Assembly (NCBI GenBank): GCA_001939145.1
Contig: LSRX01000347.1
Coordinates: forward strand, 43,513 to 107,512
Reading direction: 5' to 3'
From: Symbiodinium microadriaticum
Lineage: Eukaryota; Sar; Dinophyceae; Suessiales; Symbiodiniaceae
DNA: 64,000 nucleotides
The position numbers were made by a program, and so were the translations under genes. The stretch's first letter is position 1. The number at the start of each line of letters is the position of its first letter. The notes under the pieces were generated by a model that saw nothing but the letters and a program-made list of their open reading frames with translations, was not told where the DNA came from and searched no databases. Of this stretch, positions 8,800 through 18,519 are shown piece by piece.

Positions 8800-9255
8800 A
8801 CAGCCTATTTTAATTGTAATATACCCATAAAACCCGATTTTGAATATGCGCACAAACCCTGTCTAATTTTTACCACGAACCCTATTTTCACTATACCCGC
8901 AAACCCTATGTTAATTACAACCACAAACCCTACGTTAATTATACCACAAACCCTATATTAGTTTTCCCCACCAACCCCTATTTTAATCACACCCACAACC
9001 CCTACTTTAATTATACCCACAAACCCTATACTAATTATACCACACATTCTCATTTCATTATACCACAAACCTTATTTTGGTTATACCCACAAACCCGATT
9101 TTAACTCTACCCTTAGTTATTCCCACGAACCCTATGAAAAATATCCCACAAACCCTGTTTCGATTATACTAACAAACCCTATGTTAGTTATAAGCACAAA
9201 CCCTATGTTAATTATGCCCACAAGCCCTATGTTAATTGTAACCACAAATCCTGTA
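8800..9255 (+). repeat. 24-bp minisatellite, CCCACAAACCCTATGTTAATTATA
   Basis: About 18 diverged units of the form (A/C)CCACAAACCCTAT.TTAATTATA, joined directly to a CCCTAAA tract (9256-9355). The unit contains AAACCCTA, so it may have grown from a telomere-like seed (inference). No coding sequence. Confidence 0.85.
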
Positions 9256-9355
9256 TTAATTGCACATAACCCTAAACCCAAAACCCTAAACCCTAACCCA
9301 AAACCCAAAACCCTAAACCCTAAACCCTAACCCTAAACCCAAAGCCCTAAACCCG
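9256..9355 (+). repeat. CCCTAAA tract
   Basis: AACCCTAAACCC and AACCCAAAACCC units, one of the purer blocks in the window. Confidence 0.9.
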
Positions 9356-9375
9356 AAAATGCTCCTATGCTTCAG

Positions 9376-9456
9376 AGACTGGGACGAGGAAGCCTCGAAG
9401 CTTCTGCAGCGAACAGCCCGGCAGCTCTGGGCGCAATGCCTTCGGTCGCAGGCGCC
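9376..9456 (+). CDS. Exon with canonical donor
   Basis: Acceptor TTCAG, donor GTAGGT at 9457. The frame reads DWDEEASKLLQRTARQLWAQ then CLRSQAP, a helix. Its first 14 bases are echoed at 8273 and 8494 upstream. Confidence 0.6.
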
Positions 9457-9699
9457 GTAGGTGTAGGCTAGTTTTTGGCTTCTACAAACTGGGTCCTTGT
9501 TGGATACAGTTTTACATGTTTGTTATCATACAACCCTAAGAAAGATTAAAAATTGACCATTTTTAACATGGCCCCAACAGGGAACCAGTAAAGGTGTTTT
9601 AGAGGCTTTCAACCGGGTTTTGTAAGAATGTAAGGATCGGAGGACTCGGTAGGAAAGTTATCAAGAAGAGGTGCATGTACACCCAAATTGCGGACATCC

Positions 9700-9900
9700 T
9701 AAACCCTAAACCCGAGACGAACCTTGAAGACGAAGTCTTTTCGGGCCCAAGGTGAGCTGTTGGGTTTAGGGCTTCAGGACTTTACGGGTGTTTTAGGGTT
9801 TAGGGGTTTTAGGGTTTTTAGGGTTGTTTAGGGTGTTGGGGTTTTGGGCTTTAGGGTTTTAGGGGCTTTGGGGGCTTTCGGGTTTTGGGATTTCAGGCCT
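9700..9900 (+). repeat. Telomere-like tracts in both orientations
   Basis: CCTAAACCCTAAACC near 9700 is followed by TTTTAGGGTTTAGGGG from 9780. The two orientations lie within 80 bp. Confidence 0.75.
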
Positions 9901-9968
9901 TGACGGCATTGCGAGCCTTTCTTCGATGCTGACGGGTTTTGGGGCTAAGCTGCATTCCAGGCCAGGAG

Positions 9969-10072
9969 TAATATAGGAGCCTTAATAAATACCTATACTA
10001 GTTTGGGGGCACCTCATTAAAATTATAGTATACTGTACCCCAAAACCATATTCTAATTATTAAGGCCCCTAC
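9969..10072. mobile_element. Family E palindromic element
   Basis: GGAGCCTTAATAAATACC and ATTCTAATTATTAAGGCCCC are the arms. The middle AAAATTATAGTATACTGTACCCC is the family core. Confidence 0.75.
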
Positions 10073-10074
10073 TT

Positions 10075-10160
10075 TAAACCCTTATAGCAACTCTTACAGA
10101 ACCCTTCAAAGGAACCCTTCAAAGAAGCCTGTTCTAATTATTAAGGCCCGTACATTAAGG
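10075..10160. mobile_element. Half copy of family E
   Basis: GAACCCTTCAAAGGAACCC then TTCTAATTATTAAGGCCCGTACATTAA repeats the right arm of family E next to the full copy. Confidence 0.55.
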
Positions 10161-10435
10161 AGTTTCAATCACCAGCGGAGGTTGTCTGTGCGTTTTCGGA
10201 CGAGTAGGAGAGCCGGCCCTGAAGGGTGCGTACACCCCCCCCATTCGAAATTCCCTAAGGTAACCTAGGTGTTTAAGAACCTGATTATGAAACCTTGGGT
10301 CTTTATAGTAGGGCTCTTAAGATGGATCCTACGATATTTTGGAGTTCTAGGACCAGGGGCTTCGTAATCAGGCTCCTACATTACTTACCAAGTCCCCTGC
10401 TTCTCCACGCCGGCTTCCTTTTTGGGAAAAGCCCT

Positions 10436-10541
10436 CGAGGCGCCAACGGAAGCTTGCGGGCTGGTCCTGAGAAGCTTTGCACCGGGCCAGGAGCCTCCTG
10501 GCGCTTTCGGAGAAGGAGGCCAAGCTCGGGCGTCTCCTTGG
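10436..10541 (+). CDS. Candidate exon
   Basis: The frame reads KALEAPTEACGLVLRSFAPG then QEPPGAFGEGGQARASPW, with donor GTGTAA at 10542. It is preceded by an AAGTCCCCTGCTTCTCC piece like the right arm of family J. Confidence 0.45.
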
Positions 10542-10559
10542 GTGTAACGCTTTAGGGGC

Positions 10560-10591
10560 ATGTGTAGGGTTTAGGGTTTAGGGATGTGTAG
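10560..10591 (+). repeat. Telomere-like tract between 8-bp direct repeats
   Basis: ATGTGTAG (10560-10567), GGTTTAGGGTTTAGGG, ATGTGTAG (10584-10591). Two TTTAGGG units are flanked by an exact 8-bp duplication. Confidence 0.85.
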
Positions 10592-11040
10592 ATGATCCCG
10601 AAACCCCGAATGGCCCCAAAACCCTGAGGCTGCATGAGTTTTCTGGGTCGCTGACATTAAAGGCACTGAACTCCTGCAGCACTTGACCCCTTGGCTCCCC
10701 AAAGTTCCGTTGCTCTTCGCCAAAGACATACGAAGGTACGTGTATCAGAGGGCAACGCCCTGTCTTTAGTTCACAGCAACTTGCCGTCACAGTCTAGGAT
10801 CGTATATGGGACATAATATAGAAGCCAAAATACATCCTAACATTATTCCTTAGGGTTCCTTATTGTAACGATACCATAAAGGAGCCCAAGACCCTATTCT
10901 AATTCTGAAGGCCCTTGCATGACGTAGCTAGCTCTGGGCTTTAGAACACCTGGCCCTGGGTCTTCCCTTCCGATCTCAGCTCAATGCTTAAAGGATCGGC
11001 GAGGGACGGTTTAGGGCTTTAGGGTTTAGGGTTTAGGGGG
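10592..11040. other. Intron, no exon recognised
   Basis: Weak family E relics (GGAACCC, ATTCTAATTCTGAAGGCCC near 10890) and a TTTAGGG tract at 11008-11036. Confidence 0.5.
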
Positions 11041-11155
11041 ACATGTAGGTAGTTTTCTAAATGAGGGTCCCTTTTCGGGTCCTGTCTATAAGGGTGCCGT
11101 AGATTTTGGGGGGGACCTAAAAACGGGACCCGGATGTAGAGAGCTGCCCATGCAG
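11041..11155. mobile_element. Family F palindromic element
   Basis: Left arm ATGTAGGTAGTTTTCTAAATG with GGGTCCCTTTTCGGGTCC, right arm AACGGGACCCGG with GAGAGCTGCCCATGCAG. The core GGGTGCCGTAGATTTTGG is family-typical. The end CATGCAG resembles an acceptor. Confidence 0.75.
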
Positions 11156-11499
11156 CAGTCCGGATAGAAGCAGAGCCTTTGAGTACCCGAACTACGGTCC
11201 TCCTACCTTTTCAGGAGTCTACTATGAAACTCACTAGCCTCAATCATGTACAGGGAATCCCAGCACCATGGGTCCTTATCCGGTTTCCAACCTTTTTGGG
11301 TGGTTCTACTTGATTTTACTTCTAAGTCCCCCTCAAGCCCGAAACTCAAGGTCCTAAACCCCTAAACCCGAAACTCTACTATAGGTTCTATAGGGACTAG
11401 TCGGGGGATACTATGGATTCCCTAAACCCTAAACCCCCGAAACCCTGAGTCGACGAAGTCCCCATGGTGCTTCAACTGGGCCCTATTAGAGAACCCGTT

Positions 11500-11690
11500 A
11501 TAGAACCCTATTATAGAACCCTATTGTGGAGCCCTATTATAGAGCCCTATATGCTACTATTCCTTCCTAAGAACCAGTGAGTTATTCAGGCCCCTAAACC
11601 CTAAAACCTTAATCACACCCTAAACCCTAAACCCTATACCATTAAGGGCCCAAAAACCCATTCCTCCCTAAGAACCAGTCAGTGATCCTT
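11500..11690. mobile_element. Composite family H region with telomere-like insert
   Basis: CTATTATAGAACCC repeats lead to CCTAAGAACCAGTGAG. A CCCTAAA tract follows, then a second CCCTAAGAACCAGTCAGTG end. Two family H right ends flank the telomere-like tract, again a duplication around CCCTAAA. Confidence 0.65.
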
Positions 11691-11701
11691 CCACTGGGCA
11701 G

Positions 11702-11760
11702 GCAGCAGGCCTCGCGCGGGAGTACGTCGAATGCCGGGCGGAGCCGCTGGACTCCTCAGG
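11702..11760 (+). CDS. Exon between families H and D
   Basis: Acceptor GGGCAG, donor GTTGGT at 11761. The frame reads AAGLAREYVECRAEPLDSSG. A family D element starts only 8 bases into the following intron. Unrecognised. Confidence 0.55.
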
Positions 11761-11768
11761 GTTGGTTT

Positions 11769-11878
11769 ACCCAGAGAGCCCAATGCCCCTTAGTTAAGGA
11801 ATATACCTTAAATTATAGGGGCCTTAACAAAACGGTTTAAGGTATATTCCTTAATTAAGTGGTATTGGGTTCTCTGGG
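11769..11878. mobile_element. Family D palindromic element
   Basis: Near-perfect hairpin: ACCCAGAGAGCCCAAT…CTTAGTTAAGGAATATACCT against AGGTATATTCCTTAATTAAG…ATTGGGTTCTCTGGGT. No coding capacity. Confidence 0.9.
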
Positions 11879-12054
11879 TATGGTCTACAGGGTTTTCATA
11901 GGGGGGTTCTTGGGTTTTTGTAGTTCTTCCTGGTGGTTTTCTTCGTTCTTGAAACGGGATCAGTGTGCCGCTTACTTGCCAAGCCCGAACAAACCCTGAA
12001 AGCAACAGCCCTCGCAACTCCCTCAGCCCTAAAGCCTACCCCCCCCCCTACCCA

Positions 12055-12215
12055 TAGTACGGTATACGTAGTATAGTATGGTATGGTATAGTATAGTATA
12101 GTATGGTATAGTAAAGTATAGTACAGTATAATCTAGTATAGTACAGTATAGTCTAGTATAGTATAGTATAGTATAGTATAGTATAGTAGAGTAGAGTAGA
12201 GTAGAGTAGAGTAGA
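12055..12215 (+). repeat. TAGTA pentanucleotide microsatellite
   Basis: TATAGTATAGTATAG and TAGAGTAGAG units, about 160 bp. The long minus-strand frames here are artefacts of the repeat. Confidence 0.9.
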
Positions 12216-12379
12216 TCTAGGTTGTATACCATAGGCCCTAAGCCCCAAAACCCGGGGCCTTCCTCTTTCCAGTTCCCAGGCGCACGCACGCCAGCTTCGA
12301 GACGTGTCTTCCCGAGGCATCCGAGAAGACCAGGACCGGTTCTCCGGCGGGGGAGGTGGTTTAGAGTTTTGAGCTATTC

Positions 12380-12505
12380 TGGTTATGATTACTATTATTA
12401 TTATGATGATGATTATTAGCAATTTTTGTTACTATTATTATGATGGTTACTATTATTATTTGCCATTATTGTTGTTGTTATTATTATTGTTATTCTCATT
12501 ATTAC
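12380..12505 (+). repeat. TTA/ATG trinucleotide-rich stretch
   Basis: Imperfect ATTATTATTATGATGATG repeats. Confidence 0.8.
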
Positions 12506-12677
12506 TCGTATACCTGTTGCCATTGATCTTAGGATTTCGGAGTTGAGCGGGCAGAGGTCTTCAGATGGGAGTTGGATGTAGGGCTTGGCACAGAGCCCTG
12601 GTTGAGAACCCTCCTCCTTCTCGAATGACCATAGGCCTGACTGGTACCAGTAGGACCCTAGCTAGGAAAGTGAAGCC

Positions 12678-12776
12678 TACGGTTAATGGTATAAATCCTG
12701 CATGACCCATTATAAGGAATATACCATAATTCCCATAGCTTAGGGTCTAATGCAGGATTTATATCACCAACGGTAC
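12678..12776. mobile_element. Family C palindromic element
   Basis: Family C has ends TACGGTTGATGGTATAAATCC / GGATTTATATCATCAACCGTA and an asymmetric core ATTACCCATAATAAGGAATATACCATAATTCCCATAGTTTAGGGTCC. Here the ends are TACGGTTAATGGTATAAATC and GATTTATATCACCAACGGTA. Confidence 0.9.
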
Positions 12777-13370
12777 CGCAGGAGCCAAGACCTGACCTCG
12801 AGCATGACTGTGGTTTGATTACTTGGGTTCCTTCGGACGAAATCCTGAACATCTGGTATGCTGGCTTTTCGGCTTTAAGCCGGAAGCCTGTTGCCTCAAG
12901 TTTTCAACCTCAAATCCAAGGCTGCAAAGCAAGCTCAGCGTTTATCCATTGCATGGGTTTGCTTAAGACCTCGTGATCTAGAGACACGAAACGAAACCGG
13001 AGCAAGTTAAGTCAGCTGCAACACATACCATGTTGACAGGCTTCGAAATCCAAAGCCCCCAAACCGTTGGAGTTTAAGTGTGCAGCGTTACCCTAACTCC
13101 TTACCCCTGAACGCAGAGGAAGCTGCTGGCGGCACTTGTGGCAGGAACAGAGCTTCTGAATGCTTTGCAGGACAAGCGAAGAGCAAGGTTGAGTGGTTTG
13201 GGCTTCGGCGTACAGGATTTCAACGTCTGAGCCGCAGGCTGCAGTAGGAAATCGCAGTTGGGCTTGTCAGTTTCCGAGATAAAGACCATAGGACTCGAAG
13301 CCTGAAGCCGCAAACCCACAAACCCGAGGCTTCTTAGGCTGTGCCAGTTGGGTAGCCCCTTTGATGATGG
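12777..13370. other. Intron, no exon recognised
   Basis: Mixed unique sequence without clear coding or palindromic structure. Confidence 0.4.
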
Positions 13371-13384
13371 CCACGATCATGTTC

Positions 13385-13591
13385 ATGATGTTGTTGTCGA
13401 CAGACGAAGATGAAGATGATGATGGCGATGGTGACGCCGACATTGATGGCCATGTAAATGATGTGGACGACAGTGACGGTGATGATGATAATAATAAGTA
13501 GTAATGATGATGATGATGATGATGATGTGATGATGATGATGATGATGATGAGGAGCAGGAAGAAGAGGACGATAATGACAATGACGATAAC

Positions 13592-13624
<33 letters not shown>

Positions 13625-13638
13625 ACTATTATTACTAT

Positions 13639-13671
<33 letters not shown>

Positions 13672-13786
13672 GACGACGACGACGACGACGACGACGACAA
13701 CTACTACTACGACTACTACGACTACCACGACTACCACGACTACTACGACTACTACGACTACTACGACTACGACTACGACTACGACG

Positions 13787-13823
<37 letters not shown>

Positions 13824-13835
13824 CTACTACTACTG
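13385..13835 (+). repeat. GAT/ACT/ACG trinucleotide array
   Basis: GATGAT blocks (13400-13620) pass into ACTACTACT, ACGACGACG and back to ACTACT (13625-13830). Every frame is open (polyD, polyL, polyV, polyS), which produces long false ORFs. It lies in the intron before the exon at 13931. Confidence 0.95.
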
Positions 13836-13930
13836 GCGACATTGCTCGGGGACAGCGGGCTACTGGAAAAGACTGCCATGACTGTCACGAAAATCACGAG
13901 TGACAGCAATCACCATCGCGATCGTTGCAG

Positions 13931-14011
13931 GAGTGGGCGCTCAAGGATCCGTTGTCGCTTATCTCCGCAGCAGCGGAGGACATTTTTGACGCATTCAGGC
14001 TGCAGAAAAAC
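13931..14011 (+). CDS. Exon, helical
   Basis: Acceptor CGTTGCAG, probable donor GTCTAC at 14012. The frame reads EWALKDPLSLISAAAEDIFD then AFRLQKN. Well-formed helix; unrecognised. Confidence 0.6.
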
Positions 14012-14590
14012 GTCTACATAGTTGGAGGGACAATATTATTCCTGAATTGCTTCGATAATGCACGGACTGGGCTGTCTTCATCGAAACCAAGCCCGGCATC
14101 TAGATTCGACTTGTTGGACTGGTCACACTCCTTCAATGTTCTAAAAGTTATTTAAATCCCGAATAGTAGCCTCCAAGCCTACGATGAGCCAGTGATTTTC
14201 GCGACCCGGGTCATGTGCAAAGGAAGCGGCGGCCTTCAGCTGCAAATTTGGATCACTCACGGTTTCTGTTGACCTATACGGGATGTTCAAAGTCACGGAT
14301 TTAAAGTTGTCCTTTCGATGTCCCAAGATCCACAGCCGAACCCAGGGACAGCCCGGGCCCGGAAGCACTCTGGAACTCCGCAAGAAGCCCAGACTGCTTC
14401 ATCTTTTGGTGCATTGCCGTGCGCAGCTGACTCCTTCTGTAAAGAGTCCACAGCTTATTTTGCGGCTAACCCCTCCAAACCCAATTCTACCTGTCAAGCC
14501 AGAACTCTATAGCCCCGGCTACAGGGCCAGCGGCCTAATACAGAAGCCTAGATTAACTACCAGTATTTAGACCTTAGGGCCCCTTCTTCA
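14012..14590. other. Intron, no exon recognised
   Basis: Unique sequence; the open frames present lack consistent splice sites. Confidence 0.4.
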
Positions 14591-14591
14591 A

Positions 14592-14655
14592 CTTAGACTT
14601 ACAACAAAGCAGGCCAAAACCTTATCCTAATCATAAAGGCCCCTACATTACCCTT
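14592..14655. mobile_element. Right half of a family E element
   Basis: CCAAAACCTTATCCTAATCATAAAGGCCCCTACATTA matches the family E right arm. Confidence 0.6.
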
Positions 14656-14663
14656 GTCCGAGG

Positions 14664-14749
14664 CAGTGGGGGAGGTCGGCCTCCTGGGGGTCTTGCCCGG
14701 CCTGCATCCTGCGGGCGTGTCGGAGGAAACGTATGGGGGGGTTTGTCCG
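14664..14749 (+). CDS. Exon with canonical donor
   Basis: Acceptor CCGAG, donor GTAAGC at 14750. The frame reads AVGEVGLLGVLPGLHPAGVS then EETYGG. A family E arm ends just upstream. Unrecognised. Confidence 0.55.
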
Positions 14750-14944
14750 GTAAGCCCCTGAGTAACCCTAAACCCCTAAACTCCTAAACCCTGAACCCAC
14801 AGCCCTCCCTGACTAACGAATAAGGCGGGCTTCCTGATATTAGGGTTCTTACGCTGCAGAGTTGGGGGAGGCTGAGCGTTGGGAGTCTTGCAGTTAACAT
14901 TTCGGATTCAGGGCTGTGGATTCAGAGTTTGGGATCGACGCCAT

Positions 14945-15045
14945 GGTGAGATATGTATGTATACTATATATAAATGTATGATCATACAACTATATAAACA
15001 TATATACATGTGTAAACATATATGCACATATATACACCGCGAGAA
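14945..15045 (+). repeat. TATA/ATAC-rich low-complexity stretch
   Basis: ATATGTATGTATACTATATATAAATG and similar; no coding signal. Confidence 0.7.
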
Positions 15046-15336
15046 GCCTCCAAAGGACATTGCTTGACTATCACAGGGCCACACAACACAAGCCTACTCT
15101 TGGAAAGCAGGGTCCTGAAGGAATCTCGTCTACAGTGACTACACCGGGCAAAACAAATTCAGCTGCATGCTCTTGTAAGTTGTATGAGTTCGGGATGTGT
15201 GCTACTTTTCGATATGAGTCTTAGTTTGTGAGGTCCTTCTGTGATCTGCTTGATTTCTGTAATTTCTGAGATCACCTGCAGAGCTTGTTTGAGGCTTCGG
15301 TCCCAGAGCACCCAGACCCTGGAAATGTAGGGCTTC

Positions 15337-15493
15337 TACGGTATATGCCCTTAATCCTGCATTACCCATAATAAGGAATATACCATAATTCTCCAAAGTT
15401 TAGGGTCCTTAAGGTAATGCTAAGGATTTATATCATCAACCCTAAACACTAAACCCCTAAACCCTAAACCCCTAAACATATCATCAACAGTAC
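15337..15493. mobile_element. Family C element with telomere-like insert
   Basis: The usual family C core is present. The terminal ATATCATCAAC occurs twice (15430-15440, 15478-15488). Between them is a 37-bp CCTAAACACTAAACCCC-type tract, so telomere-like DNA entered the end of the element with an 11-bp duplication. Confidence 0.85.
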
Positions 15494-15572
15494 TTCAGGA
15501 ATGAGGATCTAGGGTCCTTGAGTCCCAGCCCGAGCATGCAGATCCCACACGTTGAAGCCCTCGGTCCTACAT

Positions 15573-15696
15573 CTAGGACATTTTCAGGTGGGCAGTTACC
15601 GTTATAGGAGCCTTATAGAAGGTCTATATACCCTATAGAAGCCCTATAGAAGCCCTATATACCCTAAACTCCCCGCCTGTAGTTTCTTTTAACTAG
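15573..15696. mobile_element. Family I palindromic element
   Basis: Ends CTAGGACATTTTCAGGTGGG and CCCGCCTGTAGTTTC…AACTAG. The core AGGTCTATATACCCTATAGAAG is repeated. This copy lacks the telomere-like insert seen at 3870 and 5759 and so serves as a control. Confidence 0.85.
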
Positions 15697-15890
15697 AATT
15701 GAGAACCGAGCTGCAGTGGTGACTATGATTTAAACCCTAAACCGTAGAATCCTTATGGTAGAACCCGAATAGGGGAAGTCAGCCTGATACTAATCCTCAA
15801 AAGAAGCCGAAACACTTTTGGTCCCTAAACCCCCAAACCCTAAAACCTAGACCTTGACCCCTAGACCTTAAACCCCAGATACATCTCTTC
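15697..15890. other. Intron with telomere-like tracts
   Basis: AACCCTAAACC near 15732 and CCCTAAACCCCCAAACCC near 15820; nothing else recognised. Confidence 0.5.
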
Positions 15891-15896
15891 TTTCAG

Positions 15897-15950
15897 GAGA
15901 TCGCTCAGCACTGGGTCAAGAAGTTTTCCGAAGCCGCCGCAGCCTCGAGG
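15897..15950 (+). CDS. Exon, helical
   Basis: Acceptor CTTTCAG, donor GTTCCA at 15951. The 54 bases encode EIAQHWVKKFSEAAAASR. Unrecognised. Confidence 0.55.
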
Positions 15951-16137
15951 GTTCCAACAGCAAACCGAGGCGGATACAGAGCCGCAGGGAGCGGAAATTA
16001 GTAGTTCAGACAGGGTGCGGTACATGATGCCTCGGAGCCAAACATAGCTTCACATCGTACAAGACAGAATCAATCTATGCGTGCGTATATAGACACATTG
16101 GCATATGTATACATGTGTGCATGTATGTCTACATCTG

Positions 16138-16205
16138 TACATATATATATATATATATATATATAGATATTTGCTTGTATTTATATTTATGTATATATAT
16201 ATGCA
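16138..16205 (+). repeat. (TA)n microsatellite
   Basis: TATATATA run followed by TTTATATTTATG. Confidence 0.9.
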
Positions 16206-16460
16206 TGTGTACATGTAAAAAGGGAGAGGCATATGCAGAAATGTGAGGCTTTCGTATCGTAGTATGCCACATATGTACCTGTCGTGCGCCGGTTTTGATT
16301 TCCTGTCGGGCAAGGCCTCTGGCATCATGGCTGACGATGACATCTTCCTCCGCACTGTCACTTAGAAAGCCAATGGGAGAACTTTAAACTTTTTGGCCTT
16401 ATATATTAGGTCTATCCTCAAAAGTTTGAACTTGTTTGGGCCTGGTTTTTGAAGAATGAG

Positions 16461-16566
16461 GTCAAGCTCTGCCTTCACACCCTTTCCGGTGAGGGCCGGA
16501 GGCATGCGGAAGCGGCGCTCCAAGCGCTGCTGAGTGCCGCCACCGCGGGGCCAGACGCTTCCTTGC
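16461..16566 (+). CDS. Exon, alanine/leucine-rich helix
   Basis: After AATGAG the frame reads VKLCLHTLSGEGRRHAEAAL then QALLSAATAGPDASLRL. It ends close to the family C copy at 16584. An internal GTGAGG at 16489 could be an alternative donor. Confidence 0.55.
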
Positions 16567-16583
16567 GACTTGAAACCCTAAAC

Positions 16584-16689
16584 TACGGTTGACGATATAA
16601 ATCCTGCATTACCTTAAGGACCCTAAACTATGGGGAATTCTGGTATATTCCTTATTATGGGCAGTGCAGGATTGATACCATCAACCGTA
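16584..16689. mobile_element. Family C element, inverted orientation
   Basis: TACGGTTGACGATATAAATC … CTTAAGGACCCTAAACTATGGGG … CCTTATTATGGGCAG … ATACCATCAACCGTA. The core runs opposite to the copy at 37619. Confidence 0.9.
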
Positions 16690-16799
16690 GGCCGTCAAGC
16701 CCACAAAGCCCCATAGAAGCTCCCAGAACCCTTCCCCAAAATCCCCGCTAGGCCCGAACAAACTGTCCAAACCCTCCAAGCCCGTATTGGACCCAGGGA

Positions 16800-16925
16800 C
16801 TCCAAAACCCCTAAAAAAAAAGGGGTTTAGGGTTTAGGGCGGGCCTAAATAATTTCTAACACTATCTGGGGAGCTCCTTATTGAATAACCCCCAAACCCG
16901 ATTCTGATTATTCAGGCCCCTATAT
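16800..16925. mobile_element. Telomere-like palindrome plus family E element
   Basis: CCCCTAAAAAAAAAGGGG is a perfect inverted telomere-like pair. It is followed by a diverged family E (GGGCCTAAATAATTTC … GATTATTCAGGCCCC). Confidence 0.6.
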
Positions 16926-17110
16926 TCATGAAGGAATATTGCTTAATTCATGAGAGGAACCCGAATATGAGTCAAGGTGCATGTACCTTCATTAAGGGTT
17001 TTTTGGGATCTGGGGACCCCTATAAAAAGCCCCCACCATCCCTAAACCCTAAACCTTAAACCCCCCCCCCCAAAAAAAAAAAGAAAAAAAGGATCCGCTT
17101 CTCCTCTTAG

Positions 17111-17150
17111 AGCCGATCTCTGCCCCGTGGCGCCTCCTGCTGCAAGCTTC
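17111..17150 (+). CDS. Weak candidate short exon
   Basis: After CTCTTAG, in the window's plus frame: ADLCPVAPPAASFSGLLG. A family F element begins right after. The frame is not certain. Confidence 0.3.
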
Positions 17151-17157
17151 TCGGGCC

Positions 17158-17228
17158 TACTTGGAGGATCCTTCATACGGGTGCCGTACTACATTGGGGA
17201 CCTGAAAGGGGGCCCTAATTTAGAGAAC
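17158..17228. mobile_element. Partial family F element
   Basis: GGGTGCCGTACTACATTGGG and AATTTAGAGAACCACCC are the core and right arm of family F. Confidence 0.7.
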
Positions 17229-17256
17229 CACCCTTCTAGATTGGGGATTCTAGCAT

Positions 17257-17368
17257 CTAATAGAGGGGCCTCAATTATTACCTATGCTATTTTGGGGGGG
17301 TGTTCCCTATTACAAGTTTAGTATAATGTACCCCCAAACCCTCGTCTAATTATTAAGGCCCGGACATT
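17257..17368. mobile_element. Family E element next to family J half
   Basis: GGGGCCTCAATTATTACC … TCTAATTATTAAGGCCCGGACATTA. A family J left arm (CTTGGAGGATCAGGGGACTT) abuts at 17369. Confidence 0.75.
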
Positions 17369-17769
17369 ACTTGGAGGATCAGGGGACTTCGTAAGTACGG
17401 GATGTTGCGCGAGGTTTCGCAGCGCTTGTGAAGGTTCCACAACGGTTCTTTCAGAGTTGCGTCGGTCTTTACATGGTTTTTTCAGGTTTTTGCAGCCCTA
17501 AACCCTAAGCCCTGAACCCTAAACCCTTATACTTGTTCACCACCTTGCGCAAGGCGATCTTCCTTGTCCCCCACCTGCTTTTAAGCCTCAAAAGGCCCGC
17601 CCACCTCACTGGATCGGAAGCTTTCTGAAACCGACAGTTGCATTGGGGCTGAGGGCTTACGGTGTGATGTAGGAACCTGATTAATAAACCCTGGCCCTAT
17701 AAACCCCATACTCAGGAACCCAAAAAAAAATCCAAGGTTTCTTAATCAGGTTCCCGTAATCACCCCAAA

Positions 17770-17865
17770 ATCTCGGGATCTAAACCCTACACCCCTAAAC
17801 CCCTAAACCCTAAGCCCCTAAACCCCTAAACCCCTAAACTCCTAAACCCTAAAACTTACCCAAAA
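17770..17865 (+). repeat. CCCTAAA tract
   Basis: CCCCTAAACCCCTAAACCC units for about 95 bp. Confidence 0.9.
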
Positions 17866-17875
17866 AGTCTCGCAG

Positions 17876-17965
17876 ATCTGAAGAATTCCGACGCCTGCCG
17901 AGGCGTGGGAGGACCTTGGCGACGGTCTCCGCGGGCATCCCCTCCTTCATCAGACCATGGCTTCC
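17876..17965 (+). CDS. Candidate exon, basic
   Basis: After TCTCGCAG the frame reads SEEFRRLPRRGRTLATVSAG then IPSFIRPWLP. GC-rich between two telomere-like tracts of opposite orientation. Confidence 0.45.
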
Positions 17966-17974
17966 CTGCAGGAG

Positions 17975-18175
17975 CTGACGGGTTTAGGGGTTTTAAGGGG
18001 TTTAGGGATTTGGGGGTTTAGGGTTTTAGGGTTTAGGGTTTAGGGTTTTAGGGGTTTAGGGATTTGGGGTTTAGGGTTTAGGTTTTAGGGTTTTAGGGTG
18101 TAGGGTTTTAGGGTTTAGGGTTTAGGGACTTTCCGAAATCCTCTTGAGGGTTTAGGGTTTTTAGGGTTTAGGGAC
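17975..18175 (+). repeat. TTTAGGG array
   Basis: About 25 TTTAGGG/TTTTAGGG units, the longest G-rich block so far. It lies opposite in orientation to the CCCTAAA tract 110 bp upstream. Confidence 0.95.
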
Positions 18176-18186
18176 AGAAGGAAGCT

Positions 18187-18295
18187 GGGTTCTTGTTACG
18201 GATTTTTAATCTAAGCTACCATAAATGGGGATCTAGAGTAGATAAGATGGTTTCTTTATCATGGGAACTCAAACTAAATACGCTAACAAGAACCC
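18187..18295. mobile_element. Family A element with 4-bp TSD
   Basis: Ends GGGTTCTTGTTACGG / CGCTAACAAGAACCC, flanked by AGCT at 18183-18186 and 18296-18299. Inner arms CTACCATAAATGG and CTTTATCATGGGAAC. Confidence 0.85.
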
Positions 18296-18519
18296 AGCTG
18301 AAGGGGTCAGGGGGCGGGGAAGGGGGTTGTAAGTTGAAAGGGCTCTGTGAGGGCGAGTCTGTAGAGGTTACTACAACAAAGGTTTTTATGGTTTTAGGCA
18401 GGTCGGTTGCATATGTATAGCGGTAAGTTCGCGTCAAGAAATACCCCTAACTGGAGTACCTATAGCCCCAACTAGAAGCGACTTGCTATCCTACCCGCGA
18501 AGTCCCCCGGCCCTGTCAG

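Noticed and set aside
12029..12289. Membrane-protein-like frame LYSTLLYYTILYYT
   Set aside because: Translation of a TAGTA pentanucleotide microsatellite.
13267..14021. Open frames of about 190 codons on both strands (polyV, polyS, polyD, polyL)
   Set aside because: They come entirely from a trinucleotide array that is open in all frames; there is no unique coding sequence.
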